In this document: positions 33,481 to 42,578 of the stretch, piece after piece | Position numbering within the stretch: the first letter of the stretch is position 1 | Layout of the letters: each line of letters opens with the position of its first letter | Source: Acidobacteriota bacterium | GTDB lineage: Bacteria; Acidobacteriota; Terriglobia; Bryobacterales; Bryobacteraceae | Assembly (NCBI GenBank): GCA_017307505.1 | Contig: JAFKEE010000024.1 | Location: forward strand, 1-64,000 | Direction of reading: 5' to 3' | DNA: 64,000 bases | Translations under genes and position numbers: made by a program | The notes under the pieces: generated by a model | What the model was told of the DNA's origin: nothing | Seen by the model: only the letters and a program-made list of their open reading frames with translations | The model's database searches: none

Positions 33481-33600
33481 CCGGCGGACGGCCCCGGTGG
33501 CGAAGACCAGTTCATAGCGCAAACATCGCGTGCGGCGAAGAGGCGCGTTCCCGCATGCATCCATGCTCACTGCCCAAACCTTGTTTCGACGCAGGAATTC

Positions 33601-34758
33601 ATGTCTCAATCTTCACCAACGTTGGTTTCACCACACGCTGTCCCGGCGATGCGGCGCCGATCGCGCGGCCTGCGCGTCGGCTTTGACGGGCGGCTGGCGA
33701 TGGGTTCGACCCGCGGCATGGGGCGTTTCCTGAGGAATCTCATTGCCGGACGGGAGCAGGAACTGATTGGCCTGTGCGCGCCGGGCGAGTCGGATGCGGA
33801 TTTCCGGCTGGAAGCCGGGGGATTCCAACTTTACCCGCTGTGGGAGCAGTTTTCGCTGCCGGCCCTGGCGCGGAAGCTCAATCTGCAGGTGTTGATCTGC
33901 CCGTACAATACGGCTCCGCTGCGGCTGCCGGCAGGAATCCGTCTGGTGCTTGTGGTACACGACCTGATCTTCCTGGATGGCCAGGGAGGCGGGTCGCGAG
34001 AAGTGTCGCTGTACCAGAGGCTGGGGCGGATGTACCGCCGGGCGGTGGTGCCGCGCGTGATTGAGCGCGCGGACGAGATCATCGCGGTGTCGGAGTACAC
34101 GGCGGACCGGATTCAGGAGCATTTCCAGATCCGGCCTGGCCGGGTCCGAGTCATTCCCAATACGCTCAGCGTGGATTGGTATGAGGCGCCCGCGCCGGTG
34201 ACGAGCCGGGAGCCGTATGTGTTGTGTGTTTCGGGCGAGGCTCCGCATAAGAACCTGGCGGCGGGCATCGAGGCATTCGCGGAGTGCAATCAGCCCGGGC
34301 GACCGGGTTGCCATGGTCTGAAGGTGGTTGGAGTTTCCCCGCAATTCCATGGCTACTACCAGGAACTGGCGCGACAGCTTGGGATCGGGGGGCTGGTGGA
34401 GTTGCTGCCCCGGGTGAGTGATGCGGCGCTGATGCGCCTGTACCGAGAGGCGGCGTTGTTCCTGTTTCCGTCGATTTCGGAGGGATTTGGAATTCCGGCG
34501 CTGGAGGCGATGGCGTCCGGTACGCCGGTGGTCGCGAGCCAAAGCACGTCGCTACCGGAGGTGTGCGGCAGCGCCGCGCTGTATTTCAATCCGCGAAGTG
34601 TGGAGGACATGGCGAGCGCGCTGCATTCGGCGATGACCGATCCGTCGCTGCGCCAGGAGATGTCGAGGCTGGGCCTGGAGCAGGCCCGCAAGTATCACCC
34701 GGCCCTGGTGGCCGGTCCGATTCAAGCTTTTTGGAGAGATCTGAATGAAGAGCAATAG
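33601..34758 (+). CDS. Family-4 glycosyltransferase (mannosyltransferase-like)
   Basis: A 385-residue GT-B protein with [20 protein letters not shown] near the start, VVHDLIFLD and [15 protein letters not shown] in the first domain, then [18 protein letters not shown], and [21 protein letters not shown] with the EX7E motif. This pattern is close to the mannosyl/rhamnosyl GT4 enzymes of polysaccharide clusters; specificity is inferred only. AGGA lies 5 bases before the ATG. About 120 non-coding bases separate it from the previous gene, and its stop overlaps the next gene by 14 bases. Confidence 0.9.
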   Translation: MSQSSPTLVSPHAVPAMRRRSRGLRVGFDGRLAMGSTRGMGRFLRNLIAGREQELIGLCAPGESDADFRLEAGGFQLYPLWEQFSLPALARKLNLQVLICPYNTAPLRLPAGIRLVLVVHDLIFLDGQGGGSREVSLYQRLGRMYRRAVVPRVIERADEIIAVSEYTADRIQEHFQIRPGRVRVIPNTLSVDWYEAPAPVTSREPYVLCVSGEAPHKNLAAGIEAFAECNQPGRPGCHGLKVVGVSPQFHGYYQELARQLGIGGLVELLPRVSDAALMRLYREAALFLFPSISEGFGIPALEAMASGTPVVASQSTSLPEVCGSAALYFNPRSVEDMASALHSAMTDPSLRQEMSRLGLEQARKYHPALVAGPIQAFWRDLNEEQ

Positions 34759-35941
34759 GACCCTGGTCTTGACCTCACGATTCCCGTTTCCCGTGATCGG
34801 AGGCGACCGGCTGCGGGTGTACCACGTCTGCAAGGCATTGGCGCAGGAGTCGCGGCTGACCCTGCTGACCATCTGCCAGAGCCAGGAGGAGATGGATGGC
34901 GAGCAGCCGGAACCCCTGTTTGATGCGATCCACAAGGTGTACCTGCCGAAGTGGAAATCGTATTGGAACACGCTGATGGCTTTGCCGACCTCACGGCCGT
35001 TCCAGCTGGCTTATTACGAGTCGGCCGAATACCGTGAGCGGGTGGAGGCATTGCTGCCGACGCACGGGCAGGTCTGGGCGCACCTGATTCGAACCGGGCA
35101 ATACATCGAGAATGCCACGGGGATCCGCCGGATCCTGGAGATGACGGACGCGGTCTCGCTGAACTACGAACGCTTCAGTAAGCTGACCGGGGCGCGCGGC
35201 CCCAGGCGGTACATCTATGGGCTGGAGCAGCAGCGGCTCAAGCAGTATGAGCAGGCGGTCATCTCGCAATTCGATTCGACGTGGCTGATCTCCGAGGTGG
35301 ACAAGGAGTATCTGACGGAGAGCGATTCGCCGAGGGTCGAAGTGATCCCGAATGGCGTGGATACGCACCAGTTACGGTTCCGGCTCCCCGAGGAGGGCAA
35401 CGTCATCGCCTTCATCGGCAATCTGGTGAGTGCGCAGAACATGGACGCCTGCCACTACTTCATTCACGAGATTCTGCCCCTGGTGCGGCAGCGGGTGAAC
35501 GCGGTATTCCGGATTGTCGGCAATATCCCCGAGGGGGCGGCGGCTTCGTTCCGGCGCCTGGAGGGGGTGGAAGTGACGGGGCGCGTGGACAGCATCGCGG
35601 ACGCCGTGGACGGCGCAATCTGTGCCGTATGTCCGGTGCGGGCCGGCGCGGGCATGCAGAACAAGGTGCTCGAGTACCTGTCGCTGGGCCTGCCGTGCGT
35701 GACATCGGCGATCGGGTTGGAAGGGATCGCCGCCAAGCCAGGCCGGGATCTGTTGGTCTACCATTCGCCGAAGCATGCGGCCGACCAGATTGTGCGGCTG
35801 TTCCATGACGTAGGGCTGCGGCGGTCTCTGGCCTTTGCAGGCCGCCGGTTGGTGGCGACCGAGTATTCGTGGGAGCGGACGTACGAGAGTGTGCGTGCCG
35901 CGATGCAGGGCCTGAGTCCGGCGTTACGGGCCAGCGCCTGA
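34745..35941 (+). CDS. Glycosyltransferase (GT4/GT1-like, sugar transferase)
   Basis: A 398-residue GT-B protein. The start (LVLTSRFPFPVIGGDRLRVYHVCKAL) is typical of the PEP-CTERM/Stp1-like subgroup. The second domain has VEVIPNGVDTHQLRF, VIAFIGNLVSAQNMDACHYF and PVRAGAGMQNKVLEYLSLGLP with the EX7E-type glutamate. It overlaps the preceding glycosyltransferase gene by 14 bases, so the third sugar-adding enzyme of the locus is co-translated with the second. Acceptor and donor unknown. Confidence 0.9.
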   Translation: MKSNRTLVLTSRFPFPVIGGDRLRVYHVCKALAQESRLTLLTICQSQEEMDGEQPEPLFDAIHKVYLPKWKSYWNTLMALPTSRPFQLAYYESAEYRERVEALLPTHGQVWAHLIRTGQYIENATGIRRILEMTDAVSLNYERFSKLTGARGPRRYIYGLEQQRLKQYEQAVISQFDSTWLISEVDKEYLTESDSPRVEVIPNGVDTHQLRFRLPEEGNVIAFIGNLVSAQNMDACHYFIHEILPLVRQRVNAVFRIVGNIPEGAAASFRRLEGVEVTGRVDSIADAVDGAICAVCPVRAGAGMQNKVLEYLSLGLPCVTSAIGLEGIAAKPGRDLLVYHSPKHAADQIVRLFHDVGLRRSLAFAGRRLVATEYSWERTYESVRAAMQGLSPALRASA

Positions 35942-35989
35942 GATCCGTTGTCCGGCTAACCGGCGCTTGACGCCATCGCGAATTCCGAC

Positions 35990-37063
35990 ATGCAAGCAAC
36001 CACATCACCCGCAGTTCCAATCAAGCCGCTCCCCTTAAGGACGGCCTCAGCCCGCATTCCCAGCCTGGATGGGATGAGGGCCCTTTCGATCATGCTGGTG
36101 CTGTTCGGCCACCTGGTGGGCACACGAGGATTCTGGTTTGCCGAGGTGACGGATCCGGTGCGCGTGCTGGCGAAGTTCGGTGTACACGTGTTTTTCGTCA
36201 TCTCGGGGTACCTGATCACGAGGATCCTGCAGGCAGAATGGCGCAAGAACGGTTCGATCCGCGTGGGGAAGTTCTACCGGCGGCGGGCCTTCCGGATTCT
36301 GCCGGTGGCGATCGTGTACCTGAGTGTAGTGGCCGTGCTGGCCGGGCTGGGCACAATTCCCCTGAACTGGGGCGACTTCGCGCATGCGGCCACGTACACC
36401 ATGAATTTTGTGGATGCGCCGAGCTGGGCCGTTGGGCACCTGTGGTCGCTTTCCGTAGAAGAGCAGTTCTACATCCTGTGGCCGGTGATCCTGGTGTTGC
36501 TGGGTTGGCGGAAGGCAAGCGTGGCGTGTCTGGTGTTTGCGATTGTGGCTCCGCTGCTGAGGGTCGGAACGAAGGTGGCCTTCGGACATAGCGCATGGTG
36601 GGCGCCTACGGATGCGGATGCGATCGCTATCGGCTGCCTGCTGGCGTGCTTCCGCGACCGGTTGGGGCAATCGGAGAGCTATCTGCGGATGCTGCGATCG
36701 CCGGTGCCGCTATTGTTGATGGCCATCCCCGTGGCGGGGATCTACCTGGCCAGGCGGCAGGGGATTTCCTTCGGCTTCATGCAGCTTGCCCATCTGAGTA
36801 CGGCGGTGCTGATCGACCGCTTCGTGCGGTATCCGCGCAGTTTTGGCGGAGGGGTGTTGAACTCGGCGATTCTGGTGCGCATCGGCGTGCTTAGCTATTC
36901 GTTGTACATCTGGCAGGAGCTGTTTCTGGATCGCACATCGAATCTGACGGTGGCGCAATTCCCCTTGAACCTGCTGTGTGCCTTCACCCTCGCGGTGGTT
37001 TCCTATCGATTTGTGGAGCAGCCATTCCTGGCGTGGCGTGACCGGCTGGAGCGGGCTCGCTGA
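35990..37063 (+). CDS. Acyltransferase-3 family membrane protein (OafA-like)
   Basis: A 357-residue membrane protein with about 10 segments that transfers acetyl or another acyl group to polysaccharide. IPSLDGMRALSIMLVLFGHLVG (about 23-44) carries the active histidine, FGVHVFFVISGYLITRIL follows, and the RRRAFRILPV arginine-rich signature comes after. WSLSVEEQFYILWPVI is a further family marker. It follows the glycosyltransferases by 48 bases and would decorate the repeat unit. Confidence 0.94.
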   Translation: MQATTSPAVPIKPLPLRTASARIPSLDGMRALSIMLVLFGHLVGTRGFWFAEVTDPVRVLAKFGVHVFFVISGYLITRILQAEWRKNGSIRVGKFYRRRAFRILPVAIVYLSVVAVLAGLGTIPLNWGDFAHAATYTMNFVDAPSWAVGHLWSLSVEEQFYILWPVILVLLGWRKASVACLVFAIVAPLLRVGTKVAFGHSAWWAPTDADAIAIGCLLACFRDRLGQSESYLRMLRSPVPLLLMAIPVAGIYLARRQGISFGFMQLAHLSTAVLIDRFVRYPRSFGGGVLNSAILVRIGVLSYSLYIWQELFLDRTSNLTVAQFPLNLLCAFTLAVVSYRFVEQPFLAWRDRLERAR

Positions 37064-37172
37064 GTTGTTCCCAACAGTAAAGCTCCTGTTCCGCCCATCC
37101 TAATTCCCTGCAGGACCGGCTCAGGCGCGGCGAGTGGCCGCCCGGGCACGGTCCAATTTGGAGCGACTGCAC

Positions 37173-38711
37173 ATGCACTCTTTATTCTTTCTGGCGCTGA
37201 TTTCCGTTCTGCTTTCTTTGGCGCTGACGCCGATTGTGGCCACCTGGTCGAGACGTGCCGGCCTGGTGGATCATCCGGATGGCCGAAGGAAGATACATCG
37301 ACTACCGATCTCGCGTGTGGGCGGGATCGCGATTGCCCTCACGTATGTGGTTTCGTCGAGCCTGATCCTGCTGATGGCTCCGCACTACCGGGCGATGCTG
37401 CCGGAGTGGATGCCGGGCATCCTGCGGATTGTCCCCGGCGTGGCGCTGGTGTTCCTGGTGGGGCTGCTGGATGACATCCGGGGGCTGCGGCCGTGGCAGA
37501 AGCTGCTGGGGCAACTGGTGGCGTCGGTGTGGGTGATCGGCTTCGCCCATGTAGCCATCAACGGGGTGCGCGGGAGTCATTTCCCAAGCTGGCTGAGCGT
37601 CGTGATTACGGTGGTGTGGCTGCTGGCATGTACGAACGCCGTCAATCTGATCGACGGGGTGGACGGTCTGGCTTCGGGCATTGGGTTCTTTGCGACCTGC
37701 ACGACGCTGGCGGCGGCGATGTTGAGGGGGAACGAGCCCCTGATGTTTGCGACGATCCCGCTGGCCGGGGCGCTGCTGGGGTTCCTGCGGTACAACTTCA
37801 ATCCGGCGTCCATCTTTCTGGGTGATTGCGGCAGCCTCACTCTCGGGTTTCTGCTGGGGATTCTGGCGATTCTGTGGGGTCAGATGTCGGCGACGTTCCT
37901 GGGCATGACGGCGCCGCTGATGGCGCTGGCGGTTCCGCTGCTGGATACAACGCTGGCGATCGCGCGGCGCTTTCTGAGGCAGCAGCCAATCTTCGGCGCG
38001 GATCGAGGTCATGTGCATCACCGGCTGCTGGCCCGGGGGCTGGGTCCGAGGGCGGTGACGCTGATTCTTTACGGCGTGTGCACGTTCGGCGCCGCGCTAT
38101 CCCTGGCGGGCAGCACCTGGGAGAACTACAGCGGGCTGGTACTGCTGTTGTTCTGTGTGGCTGCCTGGATCGGCGTACACAAGCTGGACTATGTCGAGTT
38201 TGGCGAGGCGGGGCGGATGCTGCGGCAGGGGATTTTCCGTCGTCTGCTGAACCGCCAGTTGAGCCTGCAGGGCTTCCGGCGGCAGCTGGCCATGGCTCCT
38301 TCGGTGGAGGCTTGCTGGCTTGCGGTTCTGAGTGTGTATCGCGGCTTCGGCTTTGTCGCGGTGCGGGCGTCCCTGGGCGGAGAGCGCTTCAGCGATGGCG
38401 TGGAGTCGGGCTCGCAGGGCATGTGGCGGTTGTCGATTCCCCTGGGCGCGTCGGATTTCGTGGAATTCTACCGGACGAGCGAGAGCCGTATTCCGTGCAG
38501 CGGAGCGGATGAACTGGCCGATGCGATCACTCGCGGGATGAGTGACAAGATGCGGCAGTTCCAGGTTGCGATCGACATGCGGGGCCGGCGGGTGATGCCC
38601 GCGGGGGGCGATCATGCGCGACCCGCGCATGTTCAGAAGGCAGCCGCGGCGGCCGCGGCGGGCGGCGGGAATCAGCCCCGGACGGGGACAACGCTTTCGC
38701 GGTGGATCTGA
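37173..38711 (+). CDS. WecA/MraY-like undecaprenyl-phosphate sugar-1-phosphate transferase with C-terminal extension
   Basis: Starts glycan assembly by moving a sugar-1-phosphate (GlcNAc-1-P in WecA) from UDP-sugar to undecaprenyl phosphate. About 11 membrane segments occupy 1-335. The family residues are all present: DDIRG (100-104), NLIDGVDGLA (158-167), FLGDCGS (215-221) and HVHHRLL (280-286). Residues about 340-512 form an extra cytoplasmic domain of unknown fold (RRLLNRQLSLQGFRRQL, WRLSIPLGASDFVEFY), ending in an Ala/Gly-rich tail. ATG 37173 has GGAG 9 bases upstream; the longer frame from GTG 37134 is less likely. Its 3' end overlaps the convergent antiterminator gene by 40 bases. Confidence 0.92.
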   Translation: MHSLFFLALISVLLSLALTPIVATWSRRAGLVDHPDGRRKIHRLPISRVGGIAIALTYVVSSSLILLMAPHYRAMLPEWMPGILRIVPGVALVFLVGLLDDIRGLRPWQKLLGQLVASVWVIGFAHVAINGVRGSHFPSWLSVVITVVWLLACTNAVNLIDGVDGLASGIGFFATCTTLAAAMLRGNEPLMFATIPLAGALLGFLRYNFNPASIFLGDCGSLTLGFLLGILAILWGQMSATFLGMTAPLMALAVPLLDTTLAIARRFLRQQPIFGADRGHVHHRLLARGLGPRAVTLILYGVCTFGAALSLAGSTWENYSGLVLLLFCVAAWIGVHKLDYVEFGEAGRMLRQGIFRRLLNRQLSLQGFRRQLAMAPSVEACWLAVLSVYRGFGFVAVRASLGGERFSDGVESGSQGMWRLSIPLGASDFVEFYRTSESRIPCSGADELADAITRGMSDKMRQFQVAIDMRGRRVMPAGGDHARPAHVQKAAAAAAAGGGNQPRTGTTLSRWI

Positions 38712-39235
38712 ACGGACACCGAGCGTTGAAAGAGTTCAATTGAGACGACCAGGCGGCAGGCGTCGCGGACTTCCAGCAGGATGCCCTCGATGCCTGCCAT
38801 GGGTCCTTCTTCGATGCGTACACGCTCGCCCTCCTGCAGGTAGCGGCACGGCTCGACGGGTGAGCCGGAGGCCAGCATCTTCTGAACCGCTTCGACCTGA
38901 GCGTCGGGTACGGGGGTGGGATTCTGTCCTGCTGACACGATAGAGATGACTCCTGGTGTTCGTAATACCTGCACGCGCGAAGAAGTATCGAAACGGCAGA
39001 AGATATATCCGGGAAATAAAGGAACAACTAATTTTTTGAAACGGTCAGACCATTTCCTGACAGTTTCGAAGACCGGCAGGTAAGTGGTGAGCCCTTTGGC
39101 GACCAGCGCGAGTTCTACTGTTTTCTCGTGCTGGGGGCGCACCGTGAGAGCATACCAGGCGCCGGAAAAGCGGGCGAAATCACGCGTTTCGGAGGCGAAT
39201 GGTGAATAGTCCGATGATAGGCCTGCTCGATTCAT
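38672..39235 (-). CDS. UpxY/NusG-like transcription antiterminator
   Basis: A 187-residue NusG paralogue. The NGN domain covers about 25-125 (AWYALTVRPQHEKTVELAL, TYLPVFETVRKWSDRFKKL, LFPGYIFCRF), followed by a KOW-type region (GERVRIEEGPMAGIEGILLEV). Specialised NusG proteins of this type (UpxY, RfaH, LoaP) let RNA polymerase read through long polysaccharide operons. Here the gene is convergent with the end of the locus and overlaps it by 40 bases, unlike the common position at the operon head. A leader of about 370 bases before the locus could hold its loading site. Confidence 0.93.
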   Translation of the reverse strand: MNRAGLSSDYSPFASETRDFARFSGAWYALTVRPQHEKTVELALVAKGLTTYLPVFETVRKWSDRFKKLVVPLFPGYIFCRFDTSSRVQVLRTPGVISIVSAGQNPTPVPDAQVEAVQKMLASGSPVEPCRYLQEGERVRIEEGPMAGIEGILLEVRDACRLVVSIELFQRSVSVQIHRESVVPVRG

Positions 39236-39576
39236 CTGCGTCTCCGCGGGCGGAAGATTCCTTCAAGCCCAGCCTTTCCCCCCTCAAGGAAAAGCCGAAC
39301 AGATCCGAGGCATAAGCAAAAGAATCGCCTATGCGATTAGTATAGCAATCGTGACTGGGAATATCGAGAATTAACGGGCAGACAATTCCCAACAGCACTG
39401 GCAAGCCAGGGTTGGACACGGAGGCGCTTGTGTTCAATGGCGGCGTTGGCTATTAATTGGGTGTAACGGGCCGGTAATTCCTGATTAGAGACGGTCGCTC
39501 CCCAGACCTCACGGCCGGCCCGCGGCCACGCCCGCGCGCGATGGCGCGGCGGCCGAAGAAGGAGTCTTGCGCCGTC
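39236..39576. other. Divergent intergenic region: antiterminator and beta-helix gene promoters
   Basis: No gene seen. On the minus strand TATACT (39339-39344) is a plausible -10 box for the antiterminator gene, with only a weak -35. Just downstream in that direction lies the palindrome AATCGC-CTAT-GCGATT (39323-39338), which would be near the 5' end of the transcript. The right half carries no clear motif. Confidence 0.4.
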
Positions 39577-42567
39577 ATGAAGCGTATCTGGTGTGTATTG
39601 GCCTGCCTGTCATCCGCTGTGCCTGGGCTGGCGGCATCGTATTACCCAGTGAAGCCTGAGGATCCGAAGGCAATCTATGTGACCAGTGGGAGTTTCCCGG
39701 TAAAGGCGGACGGGGTGGCCGATGATACGGATGCCCTTCAGAACGCCATCGACAAGGTGCAGGAGAGTACCGGGCAGGGTATCGTGTTCGTGCCGCAGGG
39801 GCGGTACCGGATCAGCAGGACGCTGCATGTATGGCCCGGGATCCGGCTGATCGGATATGGAGCGCAGCGGCCCGTACTGGTGTTGTCCGAGGCGACGCCG
39901 GGTTACCAGGATCCAACCCAGGAAAACTACATGGTTTTTTTCACGGGGAACCGGCCAGCGGCGGGACGTGTGCTGAGACCGGGCGGTAGCGGCGCACAAC
40001 CGGCACAGGGTCCGCGCCGCAGCGGACTGCACCAGGCGAATCTCAGCCAACCGCTGGACGCCAATCCGGGCACTTTCTATTCGGCGCTGAGCAACATCGA
40101 TTTTGAGATCGGGGCGGGGAATGCCGGTGCGGTCGCCGTGCGTGCCCGCTATGCGCAGCATTGCTACCTGGCGCATGTCGAATTCCGGCTGGGGAGTGCG
40201 CTGGCTGGGATCCACGATGGCGGGAACTATGGCGAGGATCTGCATTTCGTTGGAGGGCAGTATGGAGTGTTCACCCGCAAGCCGTCGCCGGGGTGGCAAT
40301 TCACGCTGGTGGATACCGTGTTCGAAGGGCAGACGAAGGCGGCGATCCGGACGCACGAAGCGGGGTTGACACTGATTCATCCGGTGATCCGGAATGTGCC
40401 CACTGCCATCGACATCGACGATGGGTATATCGAAGAGTTGTGGGTCAAGAGCGGCCGGTTTGAGAACGTCAGCACCCCAGCGATTGTGATCAGCCGGGAG
40501 AACAGCCCGCGGACAGAGATCAATCTCGAGGATGTTTCCTGCGCCAGGGTGCCGGTGCTGGCATTGTTCCGGGAGAGCGGAAAGCGCCTGGCGGGGCCGG
40601 CGGCGCAGTATCACGTGAAGGCGTTCTCGCACGGGCTGCACTATCCCGATATCGGCGCGGCAAGCGCTTTCCGGACCGACCTGCAGGCCACACCGATTCC
40701 TGCCCTGCCTGCAGATCACGCCGACCTGCCGGCTCTTCCGGCGCAGGGGACCTGGGTGAATGTCCAGACGCTGGGTGTGAAGGGCGATGGGACCACGGAC
40801 GATACGGCCGCACTGCGGAGCGCGATCGCGGCTCACCGGGCCCTGTATTTCCCGATGGGCATGTATCGTGTCACGGACACGATCAGGATGCGCCCGGATA
40901 CGGTGCTGGTGGGGTTGCATCCGAGCCGGACCGCGCTGGTGCTGGCGGACGGAACGCCTGCATTCCAGGGACTGGGCGGGCCAGTGGCGGTGCTGGAGGC
41001 TCCGAGGGGCGGGACGAACCTGGTGGCCGGGCTCGGCATTTACACGAACGGCGTGAACCCTCGGGCTGTGGCCGCGCTCTGGATGGCGGGCCAGGAATCG
41101 ATGATGAACGATGTGCGATTCCTGGGCGGGCACGGCACGTCGAAGATCGATGGGACACGCGAGGACATCTACAACAACACGCATACCGCAGATCCGAACC
41201 TGAACCGGAAGTGGGACAGCCAGTATCCAAGCCTGTGGGTGACAAATGGCGGAGGCGGCACGTTTGCCGACATCTGGACTCCGAGCACGTTTGCACGGGC
41301 GGGCCTGCTGGTGTCGGACACGACGACGCCGGGGCGTGTGTATCACATGTCGAGCGAGCACCATGTCCGTTATGAACTGCAGTTCCACAGAGTGTCGAAC
41401 TGGGCGGTGTATGCTCCACAGACGGAAGAGGAGCGTGGGGAGAGCGGATCCGCGATCCCGATGGAGATCGAGGACTCTTCCAACATCACGGTGGCGAATT
41501 TCCATCTCTACCGCGTGGTGAGTTCGTTCCAGCCTTTCCCATATGCGATTCGCGTCGCTGGTTCCAGGGACATCCGATTGCGCAACGTTCACTGCTACAC
41601 CGACGCGAAGGCGTCCTTCGAGAGTGCGGTGTACGACGAGACGCACGACGTGCAGATGCGGCAGCGTGAGTTCGCCTGGATGAACATATCCGGGCAGGCG
41701 CCGGCCGCCCGGGTGAAGGCCGCGAGTGTGGTGGTGGAGCCCGGAGCCCGGGTAGAGCGGCTGGCCACCGGGTTCTTCAACGCGTCAGGCGGCGCCGTTT
41801 CGGCAGCCGGTGACTATTACTTCGTCGATGCGAAGTGGCAGAGGATTCATCGTTGGGATGCGGCTTCGAGGAAGCTGTCCACGGTGAGTGATGCTCCGCT
41901 GGAGCCGGTGAATCTTTTCTTCGACAAGGCCGGCGATCTGTGTGTGGTTTCCTACGGCGGCAAGGGCGTCGTGTATTGCCTGCAGCCGGACAAGCCGGGC
42001 GCGGCGCTGAAGATGCTGGAGCCGCAGGCCTCCGCACCACGAGCCGGTATGACGGCGGTGCTGCCAGTGGGCCACTGGCGATTGGAGAACGATTTCCTGG
42101 AGAACGTGCCGGTGCGGAAGCCGTCGCAGTATGTCACGCCGGATGGCTCCACGTTTCTGCCGGCGGGCGAAGACTTCGTGACCGGACGGCTGTACTACGG
42201 CTCGAAGCTGGTGGATGTAATCCGCGGTTTCGGGCTGGCGCCGGCGGCTGCCGGGAAGCCGTTTTACGTGAGCAACGAAGAGCAGCACCAGACGTACTCC
42301 GCTACGGTAGACGCAGAAGGCACTCTGACGAATCTGAAACTGTTTGTGGATCAGGCAGCCGAAGGCGTGGCGGTGGATGCGCAGGGCAACGTGTACCTGG
42401 CGGCGGGCCAAATCTACGTGTATTCGCCCGCAGGCAAACTGATCGACACCATCGAGGTGCCGGAGCGGCCGGTTCAGTTGTCTTTCGGGGGCAAGGATGG
42501 GAAGACCCTGTTCATTGCTGCGCGATCGAGCATTTACGCAGTCAGGACGCGGAACGCGGGGCGCTGA
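39577..42567 (+). CDS. Secreted double parallel-beta-helix (pectate-lyase-superfamily) protein
   Basis: An exported protein of 996 residues from ATG 39577, with a signal peptide (about 1-20, MKRIWCVLACLSSAVPGLAA). Two Pectate_lyase_3-type right-handed beta-helix domains are visible. The first begins near residue 33 (SFPVKADGVADDTDALQNAI, FVPQGRYRISRTLHVW); the second begins near 398 (LGVKGDGTTDDTAALRSAI, YFPMGMYRVTDTIRM). The last 270 residues look like propeller strands (DLCVVSYGGKGVVYCL, VAVDAQGNVYLAAGQIYVY). Family members cleave or bind acidic polysaccharides, so it may remodel the glycan of the neighbouring locus, but no catalytic residues can be named. AAGGAG lies 12 bases before 39577; ATG 39541 is an alternative. 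Confidence 0.85.
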   Translation: MKRIWCVLACLSSAVPGLAASYYPVKPEDPKAIYVTSGSFPVKADGVADDTDALQNAIDKVQESTGQGIVFVPQGRYRISRTLHVWPGIRLIGYGAQRPVLVLSEATPGYQDPTQENYMVFFTGNRPAAGRVLRPGGSGAQPAQGPRRSGLHQANLSQPLDANPGTFYSALSNIDFEIGAGNAGAVAVRARYAQHCYLAHVEFRLGSALAGIHDGGNYGEDLHFVGGQYGVFTRKPSPGWQFTLVDTVFEGQTKAAIRTHEAGLTLIHPVIRNVPTAIDIDDGYIEELWVKSGRFENVSTPAIVISRENSPRTEINLEDVSCARVPVLALFRESGKRLAGPAAQYHVKAFSHGLHYPDIGAASAFRTDLQATPIPALPADHADLPALPAQGTWVNVQTLGVKGDGTTDDTAALRSAIAAHRALYFPMGMYRVTDTIRMRPDTVLVGLHPSRTALVLADGTPAFQGLGGPVAVLEAPRGGTNLVAGLGIYTNGVNPRAVAALWMAGQESMMNDVRFLGGHGTSKIDGTREDIYNNTHTADPNLNRKWDSQYPSLWVTNGGGGTFADIWTPSTFARAGLLVSDTTTPGRVYHMSSEHHVRYELQFHRVSNWAVYAPQTEEERGESGSAIPMEIEDSSNITVANFHLYRVVSSFQPFPYAIRVAGSRDIRLRNVHCYTDAKASFESAVYDETHDVQMRQREFAWMNISGQAPAARVKAASVVVEPGARVERLATGFFNASGGAVSAAGDYYFVDAKWQRIHRWDAASRKLSTVSDAPLEPVNLFFDKAGDLCVVSYGGKGVVYCLQPDKPGAALKMLEPQASAPRAGMTAVLPVGHWRLENDFLENVPVRKPSQYVTPDGSTFLPAGEDFVTGRLYYGSKLVDVIRGFGLAPAAAGKPFYVSNEEQHQTYSATVDAEGTLTNLKLFVDQAAEGVAVDAQGNVYLAAGQIYVYSPAGKLIDTIEVPERPVQLSFGGKDGKTLFIAARSSIYAVRTRNAGR

Positions 42568-42578
42568 TCCGGCGCGAG

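Noticed and set aside
39982-39990. GGCGGTAGC resembling the ops/JUMPstart core
   Set aside because: It lies inside the beta-helix coding sequence as Gly/Ser codons, not in the leader of the polysaccharide locus, and the following bases do not fit.
39610-41646. 678-codon open frame on the minus strand
   Set aside because: Arg/His/Gln-rich shadow frame opposite the beta-helix gene, with no family signature; caused by GC-rich third positions.
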